Of a stretch of DNA of 39,192 nucleotides, positions 22,946 through 31,629 are shown piece by piece. Below the pieces are notes generated by a model. The model saw only the letters and a program-made list of their open reading frames with translations. It made no database searches and was not told the origin of the DNA. Position numbers and translations under genes: made by a program. This DNA comes from an uncultured Veillonellaceae bacterium (lineage in GTDB: Bacteria; Bacillota; Negativicutes; Veillonellales; Megasphaeraceae): contig UREG01000006.1 in the NCBI GenBank assembly GCA_900546795.1, positions 1 to 39,192 on the forward strand, read 5' to 3'. Position 1 is the first letter of the stretch; every line of letters begins with the position of its first letter.

Positions 22946-24403
22946 TTATTCCGTATATATGCCCTTCATACCTTCTTCCAGAAGTTTTTTTCGCAGCGCG
23001 CTCAGTTTTTCACTCCGCTGCACCCACATTACTTCCGGATTCACCAACCGCTTATACTCCGGCCAAAGCAGTTCGATCTGCTCATTGGCATACCGGCAGA
23101 TCTCCGACAAATCCGGCCGGTCATATACGACCTTGCCGTCTTTAAAGATCGGCACCAGCAATTTTTTCACCATGTACGTGCCCGCTTTCAGCCGCCTCTT
23201 TTTCCACGGATACACATCGCTGGAAAATACAAAGTCCTGCTCCGTATTCAGCTCTTCGCCTTCTAAAATAATCAGATCGCCTTTCATCTTCCCGCTTTTT
23301 TTATCGATGATGCGAAGCACATTTTTCCTGCCCGGATTCGAAATCTTCTCCACATTATCCGACAGCTTGATCTTTGGCACGAAAGCATCTCCATCATACT
23401 GGCCAGCCATTTTATATACGCCGCCCAGCGCAGGACTTCCGGACGCAGTGATAATATGCGTGCCAACGCCCCAGGAATCGATTGCCGCTCCCTGCCGCTT
23501 TAAATCGGCAATCAGCCACTCGTCTAAATCGTTGGACGCGGTGATCTTTGCTTTAGGAAATCCCGCTTCGTCCAGCATTTTTCTCGCTTCTACCGATAAA
23601 TACGTCAAATCTCCGCTGTCCAGCCGAATACCAAACCGCTCCGGCAGTGTTCCGGCAGCTTTCATTTCCTGAAATACCTGAATGGCATGCGGCACGCCCT
23701 GCTGCAAGGTATTATACGTATCGACAAGAAGAACCAGATTGTTCGGATACTCTCTGGCATACGCCCGAAACGCGTCCAACTCACTGTCAAAGCTCATCAC
23801 CCAGCTGTGCGCCATCGTTCCCAATACAGGAATGCCAAACTTGGCGCCGGCATATACGTTGCTTGTACCATTAAACCCGCCGATCATCGCCGCCCGGGCT
23901 CCGTATACCGCCGCACTTTTTCCCTGTGCCCGGCGCATGCCAAACTCCATCAAGGGATCTTTTCCGGAAACCGACCGAACGCGCCGGCATTTCGTAGCAA
24001 TCAGGCTCTCATGATTCATCATCATGGAGAGCGCCGTTTCAATAAACAAGGCTTCTGCTTTTGTTGTTTCCACCCGCAGCAGCACTTCGTTTGGAAAAGC
24101 TACCGTCCCTTCCGGCATCGCATATACGTCGCCGGTAAAACGAAAATTCTTCAGATACTCCAAAAAAGAGTCTTTAAAAAATCCTGTGCTCTTCAAATAG
24201 TCCAAATCTTCCGAAGTGAACTGAAGCGATTCTAAAAACTGTATCAAATGTTCCAGCCCGGCAACAACAGTATATTCCCCGCGAAACGGATTTTTGCGAT
24301 AATATCGGTCAAATACGCAGCGCTGTTCATGTTTTCCTTCCAGGAACAACCCCTGCATCATGGTAAATTGATATAAGTCCGTCATCAAAGCATGGCTGAT
24401 CAT
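22946..24403 (-). CDS. pncB: Nicotinate phosphoribosyltransferase
   Basis: The enzyme makes nicotinate mononucleotide from nicotinate and PRPP with ATP hydrolysis, the salvage entry to NAD. The start TDLYQFTMMQ, the GTMAHSWVMSFDSE segment with the phosphorylated His region, RLDSGDLTYLS and ITASNDLDEW are all typical. Length of 485 residues fits the bacterial/clostridial group. The ATG at 24403 follows AAAGGAGG. It leads a run with the two secreted-protein genes. The sirtuin at 8012 would consume NAD+, but there is no operon link. Confidence 0.95.
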   Translation of the reverse strand: MISHALMTDLYQFTMMQGLFLEGKHEQRCVFDRYYRKNPFRGEYTVVAGLEHLIQFLESLQFTSEDLDYLKSTGFFKDSFLEYLKNFRFTGDVYAMPEGTVAFPNEVLLRVETTKAEALFIETALSMMMNHESLIATKCRRVRSVSGKDPLMEFGMRRAQGKSAAVYGARAAMIGGFNGTSNVYAGAKFGIPVLGTMAHSWVMSFDSELDAFRAYAREYPNNLVLLVDTYNTLQQGVPHAIQVFQEMKAAGTLPERFGIRLDSGDLTYLSVEARKMLDEAGFPKAKITASNDLDEWLIADLKRQGAAIDSWGVGTHIITASGSPALGGVYKMAGQYDGDAFVPKIKLSDNVEKISNPGRKNVLRIIDKKSGKMKGDLIILEGEELNTEQDFVFSSDVYPWKKRRLKAGTYMVKKLLVPIFKDGKVVYDRPDLSEICRYANEQIELLWPEYKRLVNPEVMWVQRSEKLSALRKKLLEEGMKGIYTE

Positions 24404-24599
24404 CTTTCAGACCTCCTTTTTTAATTACGCTCATTATACACTACTTCCCCGGCATGTAAAGAAAATTTTTAAAGGCTTTTCCCTCCCGCCCATTTTTCTC
24501 TGGCAAAGAAAAAAAGAGAATGGTATACTATAGAGAACCAATAAAATTATTCAATGCATATTGGGGGATTTCAGCTTATTATATTGAGGGGGATTTATC

Positions 24600-25694
24600 A
24601 TGTCTATGACAAATTACACGGTTATGCTGCCGGATTACAGCATTGGAGAACATTGTTACGAAAAAATCGGGTTCGTTACCCGTCATTTTGGAAAAAAAGT
24701 CGTTCTTATCGGGGGGAAAACGGCCTTATCCAAAGCAAAAGACGCCATCCTTGACGCCATTAAAGACACGCCGCTCGAAGTAATCGACACCATTTGGTAC
24801 GGCGGCAATGCATCTACCGACAATATCGATGCGCTCGTTGCCAATGAAAGCGTGCAGAAAGCCGATCTTGTCTTCGGCATCGGCGGCGGCCGTGCGGTCG
24901 ATACCTGTAAAGTGGTCGCAGATAAACTCAACAAACCGATGTTTGCCTTCCCGACCGTTGCGTCCAACTGTGCAGCCTGCACCGCCGTTTCTGTTGTATA
25001 TAATCCGGACGGTTCCTTGAACTCGTACTACTATCCAGCTCCGGCCGTTCATACCTTTATTAATACGGCCATCATTGCCGACTCTCCGGAAGATCTGTTC
25101 TGGGCAGGCATCGGCGACACGCTGGCCAAAGAATGTGAAGCGGAACTGGCTTCCCGCGCCGATCAGCTCTTCCATACGACCCTGCTCGGCATTCAAGTCA
25201 GCCATTCCTGTACTTCGCCGATTTTAGAATACGGTGAACAAGCGTATACCGACTTCAAAGCCAAAAAAGTAACTTTTGCTCTCCAGCAGGTTATTCTGGA
25301 CATCATCATGAGTACCGGCATCGTTTCCAACTTGACTTGCGGCGGCGAAGAATATTATTACAATTCTTCCCTGGCTCACTGTTTCTACAATGCCAGCACC
25401 GTTCTTCCGCAGTCGCACAACCATCTGCATGGTGAAATCGTTTCCTTCGGCGTGCTTGTGCTCCTGACCTACGACGGCCAGCTCGAACTGCGCAACACCG
25501 TCGCTGCATTCAATAAACGCATGGGCCTTCCGACCACCCTTGCCGACCTGGATATCGTAGACGAAGCGGATCTCGATAAACTCGTTGATAAAGCTCCGTC
25601 CATCATGGAATGGGGAAAAGTGCCGGAACCGGCAACGAAAGAAAAATTCAAACAAGCAATCCTCGATGCCGATGCATATGGAAAAACCTTGTAA
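24600..25694 (+). CDS. YbdH/HcxA-like hydroxycarboxylate dehydrogenase (Fe-ADH superfamily)
   Basis: This belongs to the glycerol-dehydrogenase branch of the metal-dependent dehydrogenases. It has GIGGGRAVDTCK for the nucleotide, and the metal ligands Asp173 (GIGDTLAK), His260 (LAHCFYN) and His277 (LHGEIVSFG). FPTVASNCAACTAVSVVYN matches the segment around residue 125 of E. coli YbdH, which reduces 2-oxo acids such as 2-oxobutanoate and 2-oxoglutarate, so a 2-hydroxyacid/2-oxoacid reaction is the better guess than glycerol. Length is 364 residues. The ATG at 24600 follows GAGGGGG. A TGGTATACT extended -10 lies at 24521-24529. It stands alone, ended by a strong terminator, 420 bases before the first DUF2848 operon. 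Confidence 0.85.
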   Translation: MSMTNYTVMLPDYSIGEHCYEKIGFVTRHFGKKVVLIGGKTALSKAKDAILDAIKDTPLEVIDTIWYGGNASTDNIDALVANESVQKADLVFGIGGGRAVDTCKVVADKLNKPMFAFPTVASNCAACTAVSVVYNPDGSLNSYYYPAPAVHTFINTAIIADSPEDLFWAGIGDTLAKECEAELASRADQLFHTTLLGIQVSHSCTSPILEYGEQAYTDFKAKKVTFALQQVILDIIMSTGIVSNLTCGGEEYYYNSSLAHCFYNASTVLPQSHNHLHGEIVSFGVLVLLTYDGQLELRNTVAAFNKRMGLPTTLADLDIVDEADLDKLVDKAPSIMEWGKVPEPATKEKFKQAILDADAYGKTL

Positions 25695-25732
25695 GATTCT
25701 ATCGACCCAATTTTAGAATAACGCAATCTCTT

Positions 25733-25770
25733 TACCGCAGCAGCGTAACTACCTGCTGCGGTATTTTTTA
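25733..25770 (+). terminator. Intrinsic terminator of the YbdH-like gene
   Basis: An 11-bp perfect stem, TACCGCAGCAG / CTGCTGCGGTA, with a 9-base loop is followed by TTTTTTA. Confidence 0.92.
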
Positions 25771-26112
25771 TTAGAAAATGCAAAACCAATCTTCCGCAAC
25801 CGTTTATGCACAAAATTTGCATACGTCCCTACGCTTCATTTCCCAGACAAAGAACCGCTTACATTTTTCAAAATACCAGGTTCTGCAAGGCTTAAAACCA
25901 CCCTTCTCTCTATAAAAAACCCTCCTCTCCTTGCTTCAACTTCACATGCTAATCTAATTTAATATTTTTATTTTAATTATAAAAATTATTAAATTGCGCA
26001 ATTATAATACGTTATATATCATATACTTGTAGATGGTGGTATATCACATATCATGATTTGTTTTGTGGTTCTATCACTGCAGATATTACATATTTTAAAG
26101 GAGTGGGACTGT
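25771..26112. other. AT-rich upstream region of the first DUF2848 operon
   Basis: No gene is supported. The stretch becomes strongly AT-rich after 25950 and contains a perfect 12-bp palindrome, AATTGCGCAATT (25992-26003), and possible -10 elements TATAAT (26003-26008) and TATACT (26022-26027). It ends in the leader of the DUF2848 gene. Confidence 0.5.
26031..26052 (+). promoter_or_regulatory. Candidate GntR operator, operon 1 copy
   Basis: GTGGTATATCAC lies inside this 22-base site (dyad GTG.TATA..CAC) and TATATCACATAT (26040-26051) is identical to the half-site found upstream of the nitrilase operon at 33272-33293 (minus strand). It sits just after a TATACT -10, so a bound repressor could block transcription. 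Confidence 0.5.
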
Positions 26113-26799
26113 ATGAAAAACGTATTGAATTTAACAGTAGTTGGCAAAGGCAACCTGGAAGTAGAAGTAAAACGGATTTTTAATGGCGGCTATGCTGGCC
26201 GCGATCAAGAGTTAGTACGCGGACACATCGAAGAATTGGGAAAACTGGGCATTCCTGCTCCTACTACGTCTCCAACACTCTATCCAATTTCAAATTATTT
26301 AGCAACAACCAGCGATGTAGTCCAAGTACAGAATCAAGAATCTTGCGGTGAAGTAGAATATGTCCTCATTTATCACGATGGAAAATGCTACGTTACAGTC
26401 GGCAGCGACCAAAGCGATCGGAACTTGGAAACATTTAGCGTTCCTAAATGCAAACAAGCGGCTCCCGATGTATTGGCACCGGAAGTTTGGGATATGGATG
26501 AAGTCAAAGATCATTTTGAAGAATTGAAGTTAGAATGCTATGTTGAAAAAGACGGCGAATGGATCCCTTATCAATTAGGCAAAGTCGGCGACCTGATGAC
26601 TCCGGAAGAATGGAAAGATATCTTTGCTCAGCATGATGTAGCGAAAGATGGTCATATCTTCTTCTCCGGCACGATAAATACAGTAAGCAAAGATTTGTAT
26701 TTTGCTAAAAATTATAGAATTGCCATTATTGACGATGTATTAAATAGAAAAATCACTCATGCATATTCTATCGATTTCTTACCGAAAGGAATTGAATAA
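26113..26799 (+). CDS. DUF2848 protein (FAH-like fold), copy 1
   Basis: The 228-residue protein belongs, by its motifs, to DUF2848, a family without an assigned reaction. The middle reads GEVEYVLIYHDGKCYVTVGS, with GEVE at 79-82 and GSDQSDR at 97-103. An E-x-E followed by a strand-rich GSD..DR block resembles the metal site of fumarylacetoacetate hydrolase (FAH) folds, whose members hydrolyse, decarboxylate or isomerise keto acids. It is a paralog of the gene at 31630-32301. The ATG at 26113 is chosen because AAAGGAG lies about 10 bases before it; an upstream in-frame ATG has none. The NRAMP-like gene follows after 29 bases, so the two form an operon. Confidence 0.82.
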   Translation: MKNVLNLTVVGKGNLEVEVKRIFNGGYAGRDQELVRGHIEELGKLGIPAPTTSPTLYPISNYLATTSDVVQVQNQESCGEVEYVLIYHDGKCYVTVGSDQSDRNLETFSVPKCKQAAPDVLAPEVWDMDEVKDHFEELKLECYVEKDGEWIPYQLGKVGDLMTPEEWKDIFAQHDVAKDGHIFFSGTINTVSKDLYFAKNYRIAIIDDVLNRKITHAYSIDFLPKGIE

Positions 26800-26828
26800 T
26801 TCGTTCTAATCCGTTAGGAGGAATCGAT

Positions 26829-28037
26829 ATGGAAACTAAACCGACCACGAAGCCTAAACTCAGTGTAATGTTAGGCGCTATTTTCCTAATGGCCACCTCT
26901 TCTATTGGTCCTGCATTTCTAACGCAGACCAGCTATTTCACCGAAAAGTTCGCAGCAAGCTTCGGATTTGCAATCCTTGTCTCTATCGTAGTAGATATCG
27001 CTGTGCAGGTAAATGTGTGGCGTATCATCTGTATATCCGGCAAACGCGGGCAAGAAGTAGCGGACGGAGTACTAAATGGATTGGGAAAATTTATCGCCCT
27101 TATTATTGTAATTGGCGGCCTTGTCTTTAATATCGGCAATGTTGCCGGCGCAGGACTGGGGCTCAATGTACTATTTGGAATCTCGGTAGAAACAGGCGCA
27201 GCCATTTCCGGTGTTTTAGCACTCCTTGTTTTTTCAGTAAAAGATGCCGGCAGAATCATGGATGCCGTGGCTCAGTTTCTGGGCTGCCTTATGCTGATTC
27301 TGGTTGTTTATGTCATGTTTACTTCAAACCCGCCATATGGCGATGCCATTGCCAAAACAGTAATGCCTGATGATCCAGGCGCGCTTGTATTTCCTTTGAT
27401 CACCTTGATCGGCGGAACAGTAGGCGGTTATATTACCTTTTCCGGCGCTCATCGACTCATTGATGCGGGAGTTACGGGTATCGAACATCTCAAAGAAATT
27501 AATCAAACGGCTGTACGAGGCGTATTGGCAACAGGTATTATGCGCGTCCTCCTCTTCTTGGCGGTTCTCGGCGTTATTTATCAAGGGTATCACTTGAATC
27601 CCGAAAACCCAGCAGCCTCTGTATTTGAAATTGCTGCTGGCCCAATCGGCTACAAGCTGTTCGGTATCGTAATCTGGGCCGCTGCGCTCACCTCTATTAT
27701 TGGTGCAGCTTATACCAGCGTTTCTTTCTTAAAATCTTTTGGTAAAGTTTTTGAAGAATATAATAACAAAATTATCATCCTGTTTATTGTATTTTCTACT
27801 ATCTTCTTTTTAATGGTGGGAAGACCGGCCACTGTAATGGTTGTTGTCGGTTCTATTAACGGTGTCGTACTTCCTCTTACCTTGATTGCCATTTTAGCAG
27901 CCAGCCGCAAAAAATCAATTATGGGCGATACCTATCATCATCCTACCTGGATGATTGTATTGGGCGCATTTGCCGCTTTAATTGCTGCTTATGCAGGCAT
28001 CGGCTCTCTGGGAAGTATCGTAGCTATGTTTAGCTAA
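26829..28037 (+). CDS. NRAMP-fold membrane transporter lacking the metal-binding motifs
   Basis: The 402-residue membrane protein has about eleven hydrophobic segments and the general NRAMP/LeuT-fold pattern. TM1 starts SSIGPAFLTQTSYFTEKF, where metal transporters have GPGxxxxxxxxDPGN, and the TM6 region reads GGYITFSGAHRLID where they have MPHN. Both metal-ligand motifs are thus missing, unlike in mntH in this same window. A substrate other than Mn2+ or Fe2+, for example an organic acid or amine, is likely. It is cotranscribed with a DUF2848 gene, and the ribosome site TTAGGAGGA is excellent. Automatic annotation would probably call it a divalent metal transporter; I doubt that. Confidence 0.8.
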   Translation: METKPTTKPKLSVMLGAIFLMATSSIGPAFLTQTSYFTEKFAASFGFAILVSIVVDIAVQVNVWRIICISGKRGQEVADGVLNGLGKFIALIIVIGGLVFNIGNVAGAGLGLNVLFGISVETGAAISGVLALLVFSVKDAGRIMDAVAQFLGCLMLILVVYVMFTSNPPYGDAIAKTVMPDDPGALVFPLITLIGGTVGGYITFSGAHRLIDAGVTGIEHLKEINQTAVRGVLATGIMRVLLFLAVLGVIYQGYHLNPENPAASVFEIAAGPIGYKLFGIVIWAAALTSIIGAAYTSVSFLKSFGKVFEEYNNKIIILFIVFSTIFFLMVGRPATVMVVVGSINGVVLPLTLIAILAASRKKSIMGDTYHHPTWMIVLGAFAALIAAYAGIGSLGSIVAMFS

Positions 28038-28136
28038 ATATACTGCATCTAATAGAAGTATTGTATTTATCTAACGGAGCCATATCGTACAGATAGGATC
28101 AAAAGAATACTGGCAGAAAAGATTAAGAATTAGATA

Positions 28137-28170
28137 AGAGGCGCCGCTTATGCGGCGTCTCTTTATTTTT
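28137..28170 (+). terminator. Intrinsic terminator of the DUF2848/NRAMP-like operon
   Basis: An 11-bp stem, AGAGGCGCCGC / GCGGCGTCTCT with one G-T pair and a TTAT loop, is followed by TTATTTTT. Confidence 0.9.
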
Positions 28171-29215
28171 CAACAAGATGCACTCATGGCTGCAATTGTG
28201 AATATAGCGGTCAATCCTCTCTTTGCTTGTAAGATGATTGCGGTTTATGGCAGCAAATACATTCTGTTTTGAGGACAGAGAGGAAATTTTCGGCCACGGC
28301 ATTGTTGCAAGAGCTTCCTCGTCTTGGCTAATGCCGTATGCTTACGCCGCTCAAAATATGCTCGTGAGATTTACTAAACTCATAGTCGCTATGAAACTGC
28401 AGACCCGCAGCGCTCTTTTTTCCTCTTCATTACAACCAAAGGGCATCCGGATGCCGATTCACGATTTCTTCCGTTCCAGTTCTGTAAGGCATAATGCAGT
28501 TATCACAGAAGTCCCGGATTATGGGCAGGTACACCACCTTGCTTGGTGCAGATATAAGAAATATCAGCTTCCTATTTGCAGTCATGTTTTGTCTATATAA
28601 AAATCTCGACAAAGTCGCTTTTTGTATCTGTGAATCTGCTGCCATGTTCTCTGACGGCAAATTTCAGGCAGTGACAGATAATTTCTTCATGATCCATAGA
28701 ACGATTTTGAGATTGTAAAAAATATTCTGCCCTTTCAGCCATAGCTGCATCTGGCTAATGCCCAATACGAAAGCTGCCTTCCCACAGTTGTGTAATAACT
28801 TACGCAAGAGCCGCTTCCTTTTCCGGTTTACTCAAGACCTAACAACCGTTTTTGGATACAAAGAAGATTTATATATCACTGCCAGGAAATCTACGGTTCT
28901 ATACCGATATGTGCTGCCTTTGCACTCACTTTCTATACACTGAAAAAACTCGCAGCCGCATATCCTCTATACGTACCTATGGACCTCACAGTCTTATTAC
29001 TCCACAAGCGCCCTTGGTACAGCGGTTTTTCTCAGCCGGCCTTTTGGCTATGCGATAATTCCAGCTGCCAGCTTTCGTTTCTTCTTCACGCACACGCAAG
29101 CAGCCGTTTATCACAGGTCTATCCTGAAGCCGTAGTATTTTGCAGCTTCCCGATAGGCCCCCTCTATCAGCATGGCTTCGATCGCAGGCAGCAGCGCTTG
29201 AACGTATATGTAATT
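28171..29215 (-). mobile_element. Decayed IS3-family (IS150-like) insertion sequence
   Basis: No intact frame remains, but fragments of both transposase genes read on the minus strand in the right order. The orfA part near 29150-29215 gives LIEGAYREAAKYYGF. The orfB part at about 28490-28540 gives VVYLPIIRDFCDN with the second catalytic Asp, and 28258-28308 gives NNAVAENFLSVLKTEC with the catalytic Glu. These are separated by stops and frameshifts. The total, about 1.05 kb, is a little shorter than an active element (1.2-1.5 kb). Clear terminal inverted repeats and target duplications were not found. It lies between two convergent DUF2848 operons. Confidence 0.75.
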
Positions 29216-29522
29216 TTTTCTTGCTGATAAGACCCCTGATGTAATCTATTTTCCTATATCAGAGGGCTTTTATTACTGCCCGTTTTATTGGATCTGTTCA
29301 TACCTCTTGTCATCTTTTTTATATCACGCCGTACCAAATCATGAGAACCTAGGAATGTTTCCAGTCCTTTTTATTTCCTATATCTATTCTCATCAGCTAT
29401 ACACAGAATAATCTTACAGATCTTTACGTTGTCTTCCTGCCTCTACAAGAGCCAAAAGCACCTCCGGCACGATGCAAAAAATATACTCCGGTACAATACA
29501 AAAAAATTCTTCTCCATATAAC
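29216..29522. other. Non-coding stretch between the IS remnant and gntR
   Basis: No gene is seen. A hairpin at 29233-29266 (CCCCTGAT with ATCAG.GGG, one bulge) followed by CTTTTATT may be an old terminator. The end of the stretch holds the short tandem repeats listed next. Confidence 0.45.
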
Positions 29523-29528
29523 AAAAAA
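29462..29528. repeat. Three degenerate tandem repeats, period about 24-26
   Basis: CTCCGGCACGATGCAAAAAA (29462-29481) and CTCCGGTACAATACAAAAAA (29486-29505) agree at 17 of 20 positions. A third weaker unit, CTCCATATAACAAAAAA, starts at 29512 and runs into the gntR terminator. Confidence 0.6.
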
Positions 29529-29579
29529 CTCCCCCTCCAGGATCAATCCAAAGGAACCATCCTGTCAGGGGAGTTTTTT
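29523..29579. terminator. Bidirectional terminator after gntR
   Basis: AAAAAACTCCCC (29523-29534) pairs perfectly with GGGGAGTTTTTT (29568-29579), and an inner CAGGAT / ATCCTG pair extends the hairpin. T-runs exist on both strands. Confidence 0.85.
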
Positions 29580-30249
29580 ATTTGTGTTCTTTTTGTATGA
29601 AATATATTGCTGCCTCATAGGTTTTGTCCATATGATAGGCCATGGCTTCTTTTGCTTTTTCGATATCGCCCTCCGCTACCGCTTCATAGATCCGTTCATG
29701 TTCGGTGATCGTTTCTTCATAGCGGCTGCGATTGGAAAAAATCGCTTGTACGCCAAAACATTTGCTTTTATCCCGCATTTGCAGAATCAAATCCGTCAGC
29801 AGTTTGCTGCCCGTTGCCTTGACTAAAATCCCATGGAATTCCATATCGTAGTCAATAAATTCTGCCACGACAGGCTGATTCTTTTCTAACAGCCGTTTTT
29901 GCTGCCGATAGCTTTCATGCAGTTCCGCCACGACGGAAGGACTCATGCGTTCCATAGCCATTTCTATCATCAGGACTTCCAGCGCTTTGCGTATCCGAAA
30001 AACATTTTTCATATCTGCAAGCGACATCTGCTTTACCAATACGCCTTTATACGGAACATATTCTACCCATCCTTCTGATTCCAACGCTTTCAACGCTTCC
30101 CGAACCGGCGTCTTGCTCACATTCAGAGCCTGTGATATTTTCCGTTCATTCAGCACTACATCGTTTTCATACTTTTGATTTAATATATCTTCTTTTATGA
30201 TCTCATAGATCTGATCTTTTAATGATTTTGCTTTCTCTAATGGTTTCAT
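29578..30249 (-). CDS. GntR-family regulator, FCD (FadR) subgroup
   Basis: The 223-residue protein has an N-terminal winged helix (residues about 8-75; KISQALNVSKTPVREALKAL is the recognition region, about 37-56) and a helical FCD ligand domain. This shows the metal/ligand residues DMEFH (about 133-137) and a C-terminal TEHERIYEA with conserved His. Proteins of this group sense small carboxylic acids. It is the last gene of the nitrilase-DUF2848-permease-gntR operon and so may repress it through the palindrome at 33272-33293. Its gene is 88 bases from the permease stop without a terminator. Confidence 0.93.
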   Translation of the reverse strand: MKPLEKAKSLKDQIYEIIKEDILNQKYENDVVLNERKISQALNVSKTPVREALKALESEGWVEYVPYKGVLVKQMSLADMKNVFRIRKALEVLMIEMAMERMSPSVVAELHESYRQQKRLLEKNQPVVAEFIDYDMEFHGILVKATGSKLLTDLILQMRDKSKCFGVQAIFSNRSRYEETITEHERIYEAVAEGDIEKAKEAMAYHMDKTYEAAIYFIQKEHK

Positions 30250-30337
30250 TGCCCGTGCTCCTAATCACTTTCCCTGAGGGAACTATTCTACATTAGGATA
30301 CCATAGGCTCCTTGAAATCACAACCAATATCTGCAGG

Positions 30338-31591
30338 TTAAATGATAAAGGTAAGGAGGAAGCAAACGGCGCTGCCGATCAGCATAGCCGGACGCTGGAA
30401 TTTGTTCGCCACTTTCTGTACCGTTCCCGGGATAACGCCGGCAACAACAGGAAGCGCTGTCAAAGCCCCGCCAGTGAGGAACAGCTGCATGATCGCACAG
30501 CCGGTAATAGCTGCAAAGCTCGTTGCCAATGGATCGCAGCCCATGTTGATAACGATCTGCGTAAACGGCAGTACCAAAGGCGCGGAAGCTGCGTTGGACT
30601 GCGTGATCGTTCCTGCCAAGAAGGAAATCAGGAACAAGATCTGGATCGGAGCGATTGCCAGATACGGTTCTACATATTCCGCCATCAGCGTTACCAGGCC
30701 GATTTTTGTAATTACGTTGGACATGAACATTAAACTGATAATAGCAACGATCGGAATCGCGATCTGCGTTACCCCGCTGACCATGGCTTTTTCACCGTCC
30801 GCCAAATTCATGCGGGACATCAGAATAACCAGGATACCGCAGCCCATGCCGACTAAAAATACAGGAATGCCGGCAAAGAATGCTACGCACAGTACGAGGA
30901 ATGGGAAGAAAGCTTTCATAAAAGACGGCGATCCTTCCGGAAGCGGTTCAAAGGCTTCTACATCATCCCGCAGGATTTCAATCCCTTCTTTTATCATGTC
31001 ATGTCTGGCTTTCCAGTACAGATAAATATAGATTCCAATAGATCCAATAAAGCCATATACGTTGATCAAACCGAAATGCACGCCGGTTACCGCCAATATC
31101 GCCAGCATCGTCGGATGCGTAAACCCGCAGGAATTCGCGACGGTATTTGCGATGGAAATAATAGCGGCGGTTTTATTCGGATGCAAGCCAAGCCGTACTG
31201 CTGCCGGCCCTGCGATCGTCGCCATGATAACCGGCTGCGTAAACGCAGTCAGCGCGCCAAGCAACACGGTTGCCAGACCAGCGGCCGTTGCAATCCCCGG
31301 CGCACCGCCTTTTTTCCGGCCAAAATCCATAATATGCCAAATGATAACGTCCATATATCCGGATTTCTGCATGATACCGATAAAGAGCAATACGCCCAGC
31401 ATGTCTACGATAACCGGATTCATCGCGGATATCAGTATCTTTGAAATCGCATTCGGATCGCTCCCGGTAAGAGGAAAGCCCGCTGCCAATGCAGCCAGCG
31501 TTCCCCCAACAGCGGCAGTAATATACAAAGGAGCAAAGCCGCCGATCATGGTGATCAGCGTCAGCACCATGATAATTTGTGCTAAAACCAT
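30338..31591 (-). CDS. Ion-transporter-superfamily permease (GntP/CitMHS/DcuC-like)
   Basis: The 417-residue integral membrane protein has about eleven hydrophobic segments in two halves. The repeated loops with small residues and polar gaps, such as TAFTQPVIMATIAGP and FLAGTITQSNAASAPLVLPF (both about 16-20 residues), are like the hairpin re-entrant loops of the ion transporter superfamily (GntP, CitMHS, DcuC, DASS). I cannot assign a subfamily or substrate from sequence alone. It sits between DUF2848 (38 bases) and gntR, so it should import the compound that the operon breaks down, probably a carboxylate. AAAAGGAAGTGAG precedes the ATG. Confidence 0.8.
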   Translation of the reverse strand: MVLAQIIMVLTLITMIGGFAPLYITAAVGGTLAALAAGFPLTGSDPNAISKILISAMNPVIVDMLGVLLFIGIMQKSGYMDVIIWHIMDFGRKKGGAPGIATAAGLATVLLGALTAFTQPVIMATIAGPAAVRLGLHPNKTAAIISIANTVANSCGFTHPTMLAILAVTGVHFGLINVYGFIGSIGIYIYLYWKARHDMIKEGIEILRDDVEAFEPLPEGSPSFMKAFFPFLVLCVAFFAGIPVFLVGMGCGILVILMSRMNLADGEKAMVSGVTQIAIPIVAIISLMFMSNVITKIGLVTLMAEYVEPYLAIAPIQILFLISFLAGTITQSNAASAPLVLPFTQIVINMGCDPLATSFAAITGCAIMQLFLTGGALTALPVVAGVIPGTVQKVANKFQRPAMLIGSAVCFLLTFII

Positions 31592-31629
31592 TGAAACTCA
31601 CTTCCTTTTTGTGGAATCCCGACCATATC

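Noticed and set aside
22713..23672. 319-codon open frame on the plus strand
   Set aside because: It lies opposite pncB and the secreted-protein gene; Ser- and Phe-rich composition typical of antisense frames.
25771..26100. A gene in the gap before the first DUF2848 operon
   Set aside because: No frame with a ribosome site; composition is AT-rich and promoter-like.
28238..28600. 120-codon open frame on the plus strand over the IS remnant
   Set aside because: The minus strand carries legible IS3 transposase blocks in the same place; the plus frame is a shadow.
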